Below, in pieces: positions 21,201 through 33,280 of a stretch of 64,000 nucleotides of DNA. Each line of letters starts with the position of its first letter. The stretch's first letter is position 1. Source of the DNA: Gnetum montanum (lineage: Eukaryota > Streptophyta > Gnetopsida > Gnetales > Gnetaceae); NCBI GenBank assembly GCA_015680685.1, contig MNCI01004263.1, positions 195,838 through 259,837 of the forward strand, in the 5' to 3' direction. The notes under the pieces were generated by a model. It saw only the letters and a program-made list of their open reading frames with translations. It was not told where the DNA came from and made no database searches. The position numbers were made by a program, and so were the translations under genes.

Positions 21201-22973
21201 TACCCCAATTTTCCCAATAATTCTAGCATGAACATTTTTAGTAGATGAGAATTCTTGTAGGATAGTTTTGGTCAAATTTGGTGCTTCCTCTTCATCATGG
21301 AGGCCATTTGTGTCAATAGAAAACCTGATAATAGAAATGAGTAGTTAGCATTCTAGGTCATGAAATAATAGGTAATATAAAAAATCACAACAGAGCTCAC
21401 CCTCTAGCACAATATACAATCCAAGGTGGATTTTGGAAAATAGTGTGTATGCATCGGGCAATAAACATAGTGTTATTTTTGTTGTAGCATTGAAACTTAT
21501 GCATTCCCTAGATCCTGGATAAAAGCCTAAGGCATTTCTGGTAGTAGCCTAAGCTCCCTACTCCTTCATCATCAATAGGCACATTAGACCTGAATCTTAG
21601 AATGGCTCAATTTACCTCAGGCAATAGTGTCTCTATTATGACATCCACTACTTCAGCCGACAGGTGTAACCAAATCATCACACCGAAGTGGTAGAGTAAA
21701 AATTCTAAGAATTCTTGTATGTCTAACCTAAACCAAACCACCTGGTGTTTGACATGTGTGTTTGGTGCAAGCACATTTGATACAATATTGCTCATATAAC
21801 ACAAAATGCCCACCAATTCAACTATGATGAGGATAGGTTTCAACAACACCCTACAATGCCACAATAGCAATAAAAGGAAAATGTTAGAAATGAAAAAAAT
21901 TCATAAAAAATTATATTTAACATGATTAGCCTTCCACCAGGTCTCACAGGAAAGGGATATTAGCATACCCATCTAGCGTGCCTAGTTCCCAACCGGGCAC
22001 AACACTAACACTTACATTTCTACAAGAATTACAATTCTAAAAATATCAAAAAAATTTCAAACTACCAATTATGCTCCCTGCAAAGCGTAACCTCCTCAAC
22101 TCTAAAATTTTTATAAGTGTTGGTTATGCTCCATGTAGAGCGTAACAACTACCAAAATTTTCAAATTTTTCTAACTATTGGTTATGTACTCCATAGAGCA
22201 TAACAACTAGCAAAAAATTTTCAAAGTGTTGATTATACTCACTGCAAAGTGTAACAACTTCAAAATTTTTCTAATTGTCCACTACGTCACCTATGAAGTG
22301 TAGTACTAGGAAACTATAATTTTTCTAAAATTTTGTTACACTTTGAGGGACACCTAGGTGTGATGGATGTGACCCTCATAGTCACGTTACCTTGATTGTT
22401 ACACTCTATCATCACCACTAAGATGCCTTGGCCTAGTCCTATTTTGTGTCATAATGTAGGATGTCACAAACCTAGTTTCGCGCTACAGTGCAAGATGCTA
22501 AAATCCCTTGTTTTGCACTGTGGTGTGGGATGCCAAAAACCCTTTTCCTACATCAGGTTGTGGGATGGCATAACCCTATTCCATGTTGTGGCACAAGATG
22601 CACAGAAAACCCTGTCTCACATCATGGTGTAAGACATCGAGAAACCCTCAACCCAAATATTCAAAAAGGGTGAAAACAAAGAAAATAGAAAAACTGCATT
22701 ATGTGCACTCCCATCCTTGGTCATGGCCCATGTTGGACATGGCAGCGACAATGGTCCCTACCCATAGAAAGCTATCCTTAAAGCCCAAAAAACCTTGAAA
22801 CATACAAGAAAAAGCAAGATGCAAAAATCACAAGGATAGAGCATAATACCTTACCTAGCTAATGGCATCTCTTCATGGTCCTCTATATGCATCCTAGGAA
22901 GGCACCTCAGGCTACGCTCTCCTTCATCAATGTTGGTGAGGTTGGGATGTTTGCGTTTGCTTTGGTGCATCAT
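18288..22973 (-). pseudogene. Antisense multi-exon gene of element C
   Basis: Minus strand, opposite to gag and pol. Exon 1: ATG at 22973 (MMHQSKRKHPNLTNIDEGER), ending in the donor AG|GTAAGG at 22855. Middle exons: 21870-21400 (QNPPWIVY region), 21330-21040 with FSIDTNGLHDEEEAPNLTKT, and 20970-19990 with FKYSDVESS, LMDLFLAINPNIPVPNM and GKILGVEQAWIMKD. An acidic exon (about 19850-19690) has RKRAPIVVEELVEDD. The penultimate exon ends MDVGPSQ with donor CAG|GTTGGT, a 98-base intron (18351-18448) follows, and the last exon reads RPSGVAYEEEEEEP. E carries the same blocks in the same order. Stops and frameshifts make it a pseudogene. Function unknown; a loose likeness to 'putative gypsy type transposon' (Transposase_28-like) proteins is only a guess. 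Confidence 0.7.
22070..22330. repeat. Inverted-word repeats in first intron of the antisense gene (C)
   Basis: Four units of the type GTTATGCTCCATGTAGAGCGTAAC, about 60 bases apart, each nearly self-complementary (GTTATGCTC facing GAGCGTAAC). The 3' LTR of C carries related words such as GCTCTACAGCGTAGCC. Confidence 0.75.
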
Positions 22974-23454
22974 GGTTGGTTGCTATGCTCTGGCTTTCTC
23001 CCTATCGCACTCTAGCTTCCCTCTATCGCTGCTATGGTTTGTCTCCCTTACTTTGACCATGATATGCTTGGATGAAAGTTGGCTCTAACATTGAAAATGA
23101 TAGGTTTACTATGGTAAAACCCATATTTATACCCTTTAGTTGGCTTCCTATGGCTTGCCTATACTGGCTTTGCCACCCCATGACTTGCCTTTACCAACTC
23201 TGCCATTCCCATGTTGGTATGACCTCTAACCCTGGGTATAAATGCCTTAGGTCAAACTCACAAAGGTTACCTTAAGAGACATGTTCATTATTACAACATG
23301 CCCTTTCAAGCATTAATCACAACTACCATTTTGGGTCTTGTTAAGATGACAATAACACTTGTTATGAAAAGATACCATCTTCATTAGGTAACCCCATCAT
23401 TTGGGAATGCGCATATGATAATTAAACTAGGACATTATAGATTAGCCCCACATT

Positions 23455-23545
23455 TCAAACCTCTTAATACTTGCTTAAACCTATGTCTCTTACATAAATT
23501 ATGGTTCGCTATGACCTTAAACTGGCAATTTTATGGTCAATTAAG
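23455..23545 (+). repeat. Hairpin repeats before RT of element C
   Basis: Degenerate units such as GGTTCGCTATGACCTTAAACTG, the spacer between the 5' end of the antisense gene and pol. The equivalent in E is 44150-44495 and in D 33485-33560. Confidence 0.65.
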
Positions 23546-23699
23546 GCTCCAAAAAATTACTTTACATACTGCATAGTTAGTTAAATTTTCATGACATTAT
23601 CTTCCTTATTTTATGCATTTCTCTTTATTAAGACAAGTGCCACTTGACATTTTTCTAGTTGTTTTGTAGGATCTCTTAAGCATGATTGCAAAATAAATG

Positions 23700-26600
23700 C
23701 ATACGAGAGTCTTCATTCACCCTTAGTCTTGATTGGACCTTATGGTGGTTCCACGAGATGCATAAACACTGAGCTTCTAGATTTCGAGCCATTCACTTAT
23801 GAAAAAAATGTAGCATCCCTAGAGAAATTGCTAGACTAGCCAGACCATCTAGTCAAAGCTTTAAACTTAGAAGCAAGTGACATAACTAAGGATCACCTCA
23901 TAGAAGTCCCTATAGTAACATGTGAAGGTGAGGCGAAAACATTAAAAATTTGTTCCTTGTTAGAGCCTTAAATAAAACAAAGTATCTCTAAAGTCATTAT
24001 CGATAATGTTAAGGCATTTCCAAGGTCCTACAAAGACATGCCAAGCTTAGACCCTCGCATAATATAGCATAACATTATTCTTGATCCTTGCATAAAGTTA
24101 GTTAAACAAAAAGCTCATAAAGTCAAGCTTGAGGTGGTGTTGGCTATCTATGATGAAATCACTAAGCTTTACAAAGATGGTTTTATCTACATAGTTGACT
24201 ACGTCAATTAGGTCTCAAACATTGTAATTTTTCCTAAGAAAAACAAAAGTATATGCATTTGCATAGACTTCTAGGACCTAAACGAGGCAATCATTAAATA
24301 TGATTTCCTATTGCCTAGTATTGACCAACTCATCAATACTATGGCTATTCATGCCTTGTTGTCCTTTATGAACAAGTTCTTAGGGTACAACCAAATCCAA
24401 ATCAACCTACAGCACCAACTTAGCACTACTTTCATGACCCCCTGGGGGATGTTTTGCTATACAATGATTCCCTTTGGACTAAAGAAAGTAGGAGCAACCT
24501 ACCAATGCACAATGATGTATATCTTTAGTCACTATCTACTAGACATGCTTCACGAATATGTTGACGATATAGTAGTTAAGTCCAAATTAGCTCATGACCA
24601 CGTAGGTGACTTGGATCACATCCTCAAATGTTTCCTTAGACATGACCTTTGGCTAAATCCAAAAAAGTATGTCTTTGGCATCAAAACTAGTCACATGTTA
24701 GACTTTGTAGTATCAGAAGTAGGTATATGCGTAGACCCCAGAAAGGATAAGATTATCACCAAATTAGCATCACTAGCAAACCTTAAGGAATTACATGTGT
24801 TACAAGGTAGATTACAATCCATACATAGCGTTATTGTAAGGTTGACTAACAAGTTGCAGCCAATGTGACATTTGCTCAAAAAGGAGGTCCACTTTAAGTG
24901 GATAGCTTAATGCTAAGAGGCATTTGAAAACCTAAAAAAGGAGCTAGCTCGACTTCTGATATTCTACCCTCTACAAGGAGATAATCCATTCAATATTTAC
25001 CTTACAACCTCAGACACATTCATTGCTTCTCTACTTTGCCAAAAGTGAGACAATGGATTAGAGGTCCCTATTTATTACTTAAGCCATGTGCTAGCGGTCC
25101 ATGAGGCGAAATACAATGATGTAGGGAAGAACTATCTCACCTTAGTCTTTGCACTCAAAAAGTGAAGACAGTACCTTTTTTGTAGTCAAGTTAATGTCAT
25201 CTACAAAAGTAATGTACTTCAGGAAATTACAATGAACATATATGAAAGTAGTCAAATAGCATGATGGAAGGTAATAACCATGAAGTTTAACCTACACTAC
25301 ATAGCACAAAAATCCACAAAAGGTCAAGCAATAGCCACACAACTCATGGCTTCACCCATAGACAATCAAGCAATAATAGATCAAGAATTTCTAGATGAGC
25401 ATGTCAATAGTATAAGCCAAGTGCCCACAAACATTGAGGTATTTTTACACTTTGATGATGTTTCAATCACATAAGGTGGTAGTGCCACTACCATTATGAA
25501 GTTCCTCTCTAGGGAGATCTGACCCTTCACATTTCCTTATACAAACAATGTGGCAAAGTACGAAGGTCTCCTTAGAGGTATCTTAGCAGCTCAAGAGTTA
25601 GGAATCCATAACATAGTAGTCTAAGGAGATTCATACCTAGTCATTGACCAAGTCACAGAGGTTTATTCTTGCACTGTGATTTGACAAAATACTTTCTCAA
25701 ACAATTTGTAATTGTATATGTTCAACATATCCCCTGTAATGAAAATGCCATAGCTAATGCATTAGCTACTTTAACCTTAAGCATAGCACCAAACATGTTT
25801 TTTTCTTTGTCCACTTCAATAGTGGATTGCATCAAACTTATAACTCAAGCAATAAGCATCACATCCATAAGCACAGCTCACACCCAAGAGTGGTATGATG
25901 ATATTAAGGAATACCTCTAATAGGGAGAGCCTCTGTAGAATATAGCCTCCACCAAAAAAGATGCAATATGAAAGTGATCATAGTAGTATGTCCTTGTAGG
26001 TGATAGCACCTTGTGTCGTAGATCCTATGATGGAATACTATTAACTTGCATTAGCGGTAGTGAAGCATAAAAGATCATTGACCAAGTCCATGAGGGACTA
26101 TGTGGAGGTCATATAGCCCCCAAGGAAATGGTAGCAAAAATTAGACATCTAGGATATTATTGGCCTTTCATGGAGCATGATTGTGTCTTCAAGGTCAAGA
26201 CATTTGACATGTGTCAGTGACATGATAACCTACTGCATGTGCCACCCACTGAACTACATCATACACAGATCATGTGGCTATTCCAACATTGGGGGTTGGA
26301 TATCATAGGACCTATAAGACCTAAGTCTTCTATAGGACATAGCTTCATCATTACCACAACTAAATGTTTTACAAAGTATGTTGAAGCCATTTCCCTTAGG
26401 AAGATAACATCATAGCAAGTTTACAAATTCATCCTAGATACCATAGTGACCCGATTTGGTCTTTCCATAACTATAGTCATAGATAATGGGACACAATTTA
26501 GTAGTGCAAAAACTAAAGCCTTTTGTCAAAACCTTAGCATTAAACATTCCTTCTCATCATTGCACTACCCATAGGCAAATGGTCAAGCGAAGGCTACGAA

Positions 26601-27132
26601 CAAGGTTATCATCAAACATTTGAAGAGGATGCTTAGAAATAGTAAGTGATGATGGCATGAACAACTAGTCTACATGCTATGGGCCTACCATACAACATGC
26701 AGAACAACAATAGGTAAGATGTCATATAGTCTTATGTATGAATCGAAAGTAATGTTGCCTCTTGAATTGTAGGTCCCATCGCTTCACATGATCCTTTCAA
26801 GCTTCATTGATGTGGTTCAAAATAATGAGTTGAGAACCATCGACCTTGAGTCTATAGAGGAGGAGCACATGCAAACACTTGATTGCATCAAGTGGTACCA
26901 AGAAAAGCAATGGCAAAAACACCATCACAATAAACATCAACACCTAATCAAGAAGGGGGACCTAGTCCTCAAGATCATTCGTGAGCCCTTGGACAAGTTC
27001 TTAGCCAACCAGGAAGGGCCTTTCTTGGTCATCAATGAATATGATAATAGAGGCTTCAAGCTTGCTGATCTAGATGGTAATGAGCTTACCAACCTTGTTA
27101 ACCACTTCTACCTGAAGCCATACTACACCTAG
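23700..27132 (+). pseudogene. Pol of element C: RT, RNase H, archaeal-type RNase H, integrase
   Basis: RT about 23980-24870: FMTPWGMFCYTMIPFGLKK, then YVDDIVVKSKLAHDH with the catalytic YVDD. First RNase H about 24940-25270: FNIYLTTSDTFIASLLCQK. Second, archaeal-type RNase H about 25440-25920: NVAKYEGLLRGILAAQELGI, GDSYLVIDQVTE, then HIPCNENAIANALATLTLS. Integrase about 26060-27132: GLCGGHIAPKEM, WGLDIIGPIRPKS, IVIDNGTQFSS, NGQAKATNKV, ending GNELTNLVNHFYLKPYY. In the DDE triad both Asp are present, but the Glu position reads Lys. The zinc finger has lost one Cys. About nine in-frame stops, most of them TAG. The dual RNase H is the hallmark of the Tat lineage. Confidence 0.9.
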
Positions 27133-27179
27133 TATGCAGTATCACACCAGCAATAAAAGCAAGGTAAGTGCACATCCAC

Positions 27180-27425
27180 TACAATTTTAAATTGGCATAG
27201 ATGTCTACTACAACATTAAACTAGCATAGGCATTCACTACGATGTTAAATTGGCACAGAATGCCCTTGGGCTATGACACTAAACTAGCATCCACAACATG
27301 GTATACTATGATCCTAAACTAGCCATCCACCATCCACTACGATGTTAAACCATCACAGTCGTTTGCTAGAACCTTAAACTAGCACATCATGTGGTCTACC
27401 AAGATCTAAAACTAGGTTTGCAGTA
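27180..27425 (+). repeat. Hairpin repeats after integrase of element C
   Basis: About nine units such as CACTACGATGTTAAATTGGCA, GCTATGACACTAAACTAGCA and ACTATGATCCTAAACTAGCC, 25-40 bases apart, directly after the pol stop. Confidence 0.8.
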
Positions 27426-28981
27426 TAGCATCCATAGTTCAACACACCTAGTTCTATGGATAAATAAGTGAGAATCCTTCCAATTCTCTATCACCTGCCC
27501 ACACCTCCTAAGCAAGATGGGGTAGGGTATTGTAGTTCCAGAATGAGGTTTATGTCATCAAGAAAAAACCCTTTCGGGCATATTCAATGTCATCATCCTC
27601 AACATATTGTTGATCTTCCAAAGATTCCTTTTGGCAACTTGCTGACCTTCTAGAGCTACCACCACCATTTCCAATCATCCTAGTTAGAGCTCTCACCATC
27701 AGCATCACTTGCTAGAGAACCAGCAATATTGTAGCCCAACCACAACACTACCATCCTCCAATCCTCACCATTGCCTAGGCTTGAAAGATCATCTAGTAGT
27801 ATGACTCTCTATCATGCTGTTGGGTTTCCTAGCTCCTATCCTTAGTGAGAACTCTTGAACACCTATGTTACCATTACCTATAGCCACTTGCGTGCTCACT
27901 TTTGGTGTGGCTGCTGGAGCTATTGAGCCAATCGCCATCACACTTACACTAGCCTTCTTACTTTGGACATTGTAGGCACTTGCAATTGAAACAACATTCA
28001 TGGCCCTTACAATGCCCTTGCAAATATGAATTCACCTTCATCTCACATGGTGGTTGTTTTTCTTATTTTCTTTGTGTTGCATTTGCAGGATGAAGCCTTA
28101 GTGAAGTCATTCAAGGATGTGTTTCATTGCAATGGAAAGACATTGCACTACTTCAATGTGTCTACTTTGGCTAGCTAAGCTACTTAAGAGTGCACTTCCC
28201 TACCACCCCTCTAGCTAGTTGACCTCTAACTCTTAATCTTGTAATCTCCCACACTCCCTACAAGGTTTGCTAATGCACATGGAACCTTTCCTACAATTAA
28301 CTATTGAACCCATGATGGGCATAATGCAACTCATCCCATGGGAAGCTTTTGTGGGCTAGTAAAAGCCCCAAATAGATGTAAAAAACTCATCTTATGGAGG
28401 AAACGCTTGTCCTACAAATGCAATGCAATTACCTCCAAGAAACTTTTGATTGGTGTGTAGTTCACCTAGCAACACAAACGAAAGAAAAAGTGAAAAAAAG
28501 AGAGAAAGCATATAGAAAAGAAAAAAGAAGAACAAAAGTAAAGAAAAAAGAAGAAAAGATAAAAACAAAAGAAAAATGTGACAAGCCAAGTACCCAAGTC
28601 AAATAACATAGTTTTCATCTCATAACCGGTCTAGCCCTAGATCGACCATCTCACAAGCACTCCAACGAGAGGTTGAAATCCCAAGGGTAGGCTACCTTCG
28701 TATGCTAACTCTCTCACAAGCACTCCAATGAGGGATCATGCTTTTGTGACAAGCCATTTTAATGTTGCATCCTACAATTACATGTACCAGTGAACATCCC
28801 CTCCATCCATTATTCCTTGACCCATCTCCCCAATCTATTCCCTATCATACTTTATTTTCTTGGCACTCTCAAGCATACTGAAGCATTATCTAATCAGGCA
28901 CTAACGAGTGGTGTTGGTATCATGTTCATCATGGTGTTTCATATTCTTTATCGATGTATCTCAGGTCAATCCTCCAAATTT
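27426..28981 (+). other. 3' untranslated region of element C
   Basis: No coding region supported. 28470-28600 is a purine-rich low-complexity tract (AAAGAAAAAG-type) whose open frame is Lys/Glu-rich only by composition. TTGCAGGATGAAGCC near 28087 is shared with D near 37499. CACAAGCACTCCAATGAG occurs twice (about 28655 and 28720). Confidence 0.6.
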
Positions 28982-28998
28982 CAACAAAGATGGGCCAA
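28982..28998 (+). promoter_or_regulatory. PPT of element C
   Basis: CAACAAAGATGGGCCAA directly before the LTR start TGAAACATC. Matches the PPT sites of B, D and E. Confidence 0.75.
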
Positions 28999-30895
28999 TG
29001 AAACATCATCAATTTCGAGCTTCTGCAGTTCAATGGCAAATTTGTCTATGTCAAAATTTGGGAAAATTTTTTCTAAGTTTGGTGCTACACTTTTCCATGT
29101 AGAAAACGTAGCACACATTAAGTTCTATTTTTTGCAAAATTTTTTTGAGTGTCGTGATATGCTCCTAGTTTACCTACTATGCTCCCCAGCATAGCTAGTG
29201 TAGCATACACTTCCATTGTCAGTCTGCATCAGTGTCAAGCTAGAAGTGATCAAGGGTTTCTTGGGATGGACCAAATAGTTTGGAAAATTTTCTATCTCCC
29301 AAGCTATCAAGATTGCTACACTCCCCAGCATACCTAGCTTGACACATGTCCCAATTACTAGTTCATCTAAGCACTAGGCTAGAGTTTGTCAAAAAGTACT
29401 TAGGATGGACAAAACAGTTTGGCAAGTTTTCTATCTTTTTGGCTACTACACTTCATAGCATAGTGAGCATGACATAAGTTTTAGTGCCCAATTTTGCCTA
29501 AATTTTGAACAAGGATCTATCAAGTTATCTTAACATGGAAGATGCATTTAGCATGTTTCTTGGCTTCCGAGGCTGCCTACCTTGCTATGCCCCAGAGCAT
29601 AGCCAGCGTGCCATGAATGAAGACTACAGATTTTCTCAAAATTTTTCAAAGTATCCTTACTACACTCTACTATGCTCTACAGCGTAGCCAGTGTAACCAG
29701 TATGGCAAACCAAAATTTTGCAAAATTTCACCAAGTTTTGTGCTACACTTTAGAGCGTAGCTAGCTTGACACTAGGAAAATGCCTTTGATAGCCTCCAAA
29801 AGCCTCTAGAACTTGGCATTGACCTTCATCTCAACTCTAACATCCCTCTAGTAGCCAAGATCAGTAGTTTGCATTTCTTTTGAACCTCCCATTAATCCTT
29901 AAAATTATTCCTATGCTTGGCCTTACTTAAAAGAGGGGGAAGATGTAGTCCTGAAGCATAGTCTCCAAGTTGAATTGTTTTGACATTGTTTGTAGGTACA
30001 TTGCAGTCTCTCACACTCTGGCACATGTAGTCTAGGTCGTGTGGTAACAATTTGGTATTCTCTGGGTACCCGTTATTGTCCTTCAGAGCATAACACTTTG
30101 CTACTCTCATGAGAGCATAACATGTCAGCATAATCCTATCTATGCTCATGCCATGTGGCATCCATGCCAAATAGCAATCGATTAGAATTTCATGCTAAAC
30201 CTAGCTCTATAAACACCCTAACATTTAGCACTTTAGAATTTGGCAAATTAGAAGAGCATTGAACATTCAAGCCTCCTGAGCATCCTTGTCATTCCCACAC
30301 TTGAGCATTCAAGCTTTACACCTTGGCGAGTACTACAACGTAGTCCACTTTTGCACTAGTAGAATGTGGCAATAGCTAACCCAACAAGTTTAGGCTCCCT
30401 TGTAGCTACTAGCTCTATGACCTTGATGTCCTAGAGACTCTGATTACACACCTATGCTGCCACTGTGCCTGCCTAACATCACATACCACTCTTACCTCCT
30501 ACTCAAGCAAAAGTTACGCTCCCCAGTTTTGGGGTGGTGAATTTCTTTACTATCAAGCTTTTTTTTTTCATTTCTTTTCTAAGCATTTTTTTCTAATTTT
30601 AAGCATAACTCTTACATTTCTTTACTATCAATACACATTTGCACATTCACATCACTATTTTTAGGCTAGGACTCTCTGCTATGCTCTTACTTGTTGTCCT
30701 AGTGTGCACATGTAATGTTCAATAAATTCTTCCTACAAATGGTCATTTTAACACCATGTAAGTCCTTGTCTAATTGACTAGACCATTCAGGGCACCTTTT
30801 TTTCATTTTCCCATCATGTCCCTTGCACAAATTTGGGGTTAGGTTGTACGCCTGTGACCTCTCAGTCTTCTAGCCACTAATGTTTTCAGATGTCA
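28999..30895 (+). repeat. 3' LTR of element C
   Basis: About 1.9 kb from TGAAACATCATC to TTTTCAGATGTCA. The last 130 bases (GTCCTTGTCTAATTGACTAG onward) align with the LTR ends of E and D. The body carries words such as GCTCCCCAGCATAGCTAG and AGAGCGTAGCTAGC. The next bases, TTGGGAGTATTA, weakly resemble a PBS, so a tandem arrangement with D cannot be excluded. No paired LTR is in the window. Confidence 0.75.
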
Positions 30896-31049
30896 CATTG
30901 GGAGTATTACATAAAACCATATTCTAGAACTAAAATTACCATAAATTTTACTTTGAAAACCCTAGTGTCCCTCCATGATCTCTGACAGTCGATAGTTGTT
31001 GGATTGAGGGTTTATTCTCATTATGGAAATCTTCTCCATGCTAGTGAAC

Positions 31050-31050
<1 letters not shown>

Positions 31051-31130
<80 letters not shown>

Positions 31131-31134
31131 ACCN
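31051..31134. other. 80-base C run followed by ACCN: probable assembly artefact
   Basis: Positions 31051-31130 are all C, then ACC and one N at 31134. Flanks are ordinary element D sequence. A pure run of this length next to an ambiguous base is more like a no-signal sequencing artefact or gap filler than biology. Confidence 0.85.
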
Positions 31135-31139
31135 AATTG

Positions 31140-33280
31140 CCTAATAACTTACCCTAGTGACCTCTAAGCCCTACCAGAGCCTACCAAAGCCTTTAGACAT
31201 CCTAAAATTGATCAAAAAGGGCACAAAATCCATCACCACTACCATCCACATTGGGGCCACCCCTACCTAGCATGGAGAAAAGGGGAATGACTACATGGAC
31301 ACTTATGAGCCTTTAAACTAGTTGATGTTGATTTCAAATCCTAACCCTTGATCCACTATAGCCTCAATAGCTTCAAAGCCCTTTCAAATCTTGGTGAAAG
31401 TGGCGAAAAAATTTAACACAAGTTGATTCATGTTGGAGGAGACCTTCTTCCATGATGGCTAGTGTTGAGTTAGCATGGATGGAGGGAGATATCCAAAAAT
31501 CCCAAGATTAGCCTTGAAATTAACTCTTGTTGACAACACAAACCTCTTAGAGGCTCTAGTAGCTAAAACTTGATAAAAATCACTTTATTTTAGGCTTTTT
31601 CTAGCTTTCACACTAAGCATCCCTTTCTTCCATGCTGGCTAGTGTGGAGCCAATGTAGATGTAACTAGAAAGGCTCCAAGGAGGGATCATAGACACTTCA
31701 AAATAATGCCAAATTACATTATACCTATCCTACAACCTTTTCAACACTTCCAAAAGCCACCAAATTATCTAAAAAGTATCAAATATTGCAAAAATTTAGC
31801 CCCTTTAAGGTCCTCCATGCTAGCCAATGTGGAGCCAATGTGAAACAAGGGGGTAAGTCCAAAAACCATATGAAAACCCTTAAAATTACTAAATTTTGAC
31901 CTTAGGTTTCATCCATCAATATTAGCAGCCTCAAATATGTACATGAACAACCAAAATTGGCCAAGAATTACAAAAATATGATCCCCTAGGATCCTCCACA
32001 CTAGCTAGCATGGAGCCAATATGGAACCATAGGTATGAATCATAATACCACCTAGAGACCCTTCAAACCACCTAATTTTAACTCTAAACCCTAGCCCTTG
32101 ACATCGGATACCCTAGAAGTTGATATGCATAATTGATTATGGTTAAAATTGGCATAGATTTGAGATTAATGATCCATCCATGCTAAGAACCTTGCTCTTC
32201 CATGCTGGCTAGTATGAAGCTAGTGTGGAGGAGTTAACTTTTTTTTCTCCAATAGTAGATCAACACTCCAAGAGACCAAAAACCTACACCAGTAAAGCCT
32301 AAGACTCCGTATCCTCAAGTTTATGCCTGTTAAACCTTGTTTGAGTCCTTTAATATCATCAACTCCCATTACCCACATAAGAAAAACCCTCTTAACATGA
32401 ATCAAAGGTGGGATAACCTTTCATGGCCTTTAAAAGCCTCTAAAATTAGGCAAAATTACCCAAAAACTTATGAAATCATGGTTTGTAGCCCTAGGAACCT
32501 AGAAACCTAGTCAATTTGCTTCTTATACCATCCTAGGACCAAAAAGCAAGGTCATCCCCTCTTTTTTACACTAGTTCCATGTTGGCTAGCATGGAGACTA
32601 TCCAAAACCAAATGTAACCCTCAAAACGCATCTAAAATGGCCTCAAAACCCTACTAAGGAATGCACAACTATCATATCTTGCTTCCAAATTCCCATGCAA
32701 CCTTGTTTGACCCTGTTTTGATCTAGATTTGGATCTAGTATGCTAAACCCCCTTCCATTCATGCTAGCCAACATGGAAACAAAGGGGATGAAGCTTTAAA
32801 ACCTAGTTTTTGGCCCTTTTAACCTCCAAAATGCTCAATATTGATAGATCTATCCCTACACTATGTTGGGAAGGCCCCATATCCTTAGTTTTGATGCTCT
32901 TGATTCCATGTAGCACACTTTCCTTGGTCTCTATGCTAGATCCACACTAGCTATCATGGAAGACATTTTCAAGCCTAAGAGAGGGGTCCAAGGAGTTGAA
33001 TCTAATACCAAAAGTAGTCTATTCCCTTCCCCAGTTAAGTATGCTAACATGCAAGCCATCGGAAGTTAAAAGCTAGTAAAAAAAACTTGGGAAATTGTCT
33101 AAATTTTCCTTCCACACTACCCCTTCCATGCTACCCAACATGGAGCCATCATGGAAGCTTTAAAAGCCTTTTGTTTTTAGTCTAAATAGCCCAAAACAAT
33201 CTTTGTTGGTGCCCAAACTTATCCAACATTCTTGTAACCCTAAATCATGACCTGCTAAGGCCTAAAACTAGTAAAATCTA
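31140..33280. repeat. TCCATGCTAGCTAG-type palindromic repeats of element D
   Basis: About ten dispersed units, for example TCCATGCTGGCTAGTGTGGA (31628), TCCACACTAGCTAGCATGGA (31995) and TCCATGTTGGCTAGCATGGA (32570), spaced roughly 150-200 bases apart. The two halves are complementary. The 3' LTR of D has the related words CTAGCATGGA and TAGTGTGGAGG. By position (just 5' of the pre-RT repeats) this should be the first-intron region of an antisense gene; no exon could be identified. Confidence 0.7.

Larger units (their letters stand above)
14979..30895 (+). mobile_element. Element C: Tat-lineage element with antisense gene between PR and RT
   Basis: Plus-strand order: gag (5' end removed by insertion of B), PR, repeats, antisense gene on the minus strand, repeats, RT-RNH-aRNH-INT, repeats, 3' UTR, PPT, 3' LTR. 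Visible length is 15.9 kb, with the 5' LTR and gag start presumably beyond the left edge. All frames hold many stops, mostly TAG. The order matches element E exactly, in opposite orientation. Confidence 0.85.

Noticed and set aside
23980-27132. Endogenous plant pararetrovirus as source of the RT
   Set aside because: An integrase with zinc finger and DDE-type core follows the RNase H domains, and LTRs, PBS and PPT are present; pararetroviruses lack these.
28394-28606. Lys/Glu-rich 70-codon open frame in the 3' UTR of C
   Set aside because: It is a low-complexity purine tract; no start context, no counterpart in B, D or E.
31051-31130. Telomere-like or G-quadruplex forming C run
   Set aside because: No repeat unit other than C, exact homopolymer and adjacent N point to an artefact.
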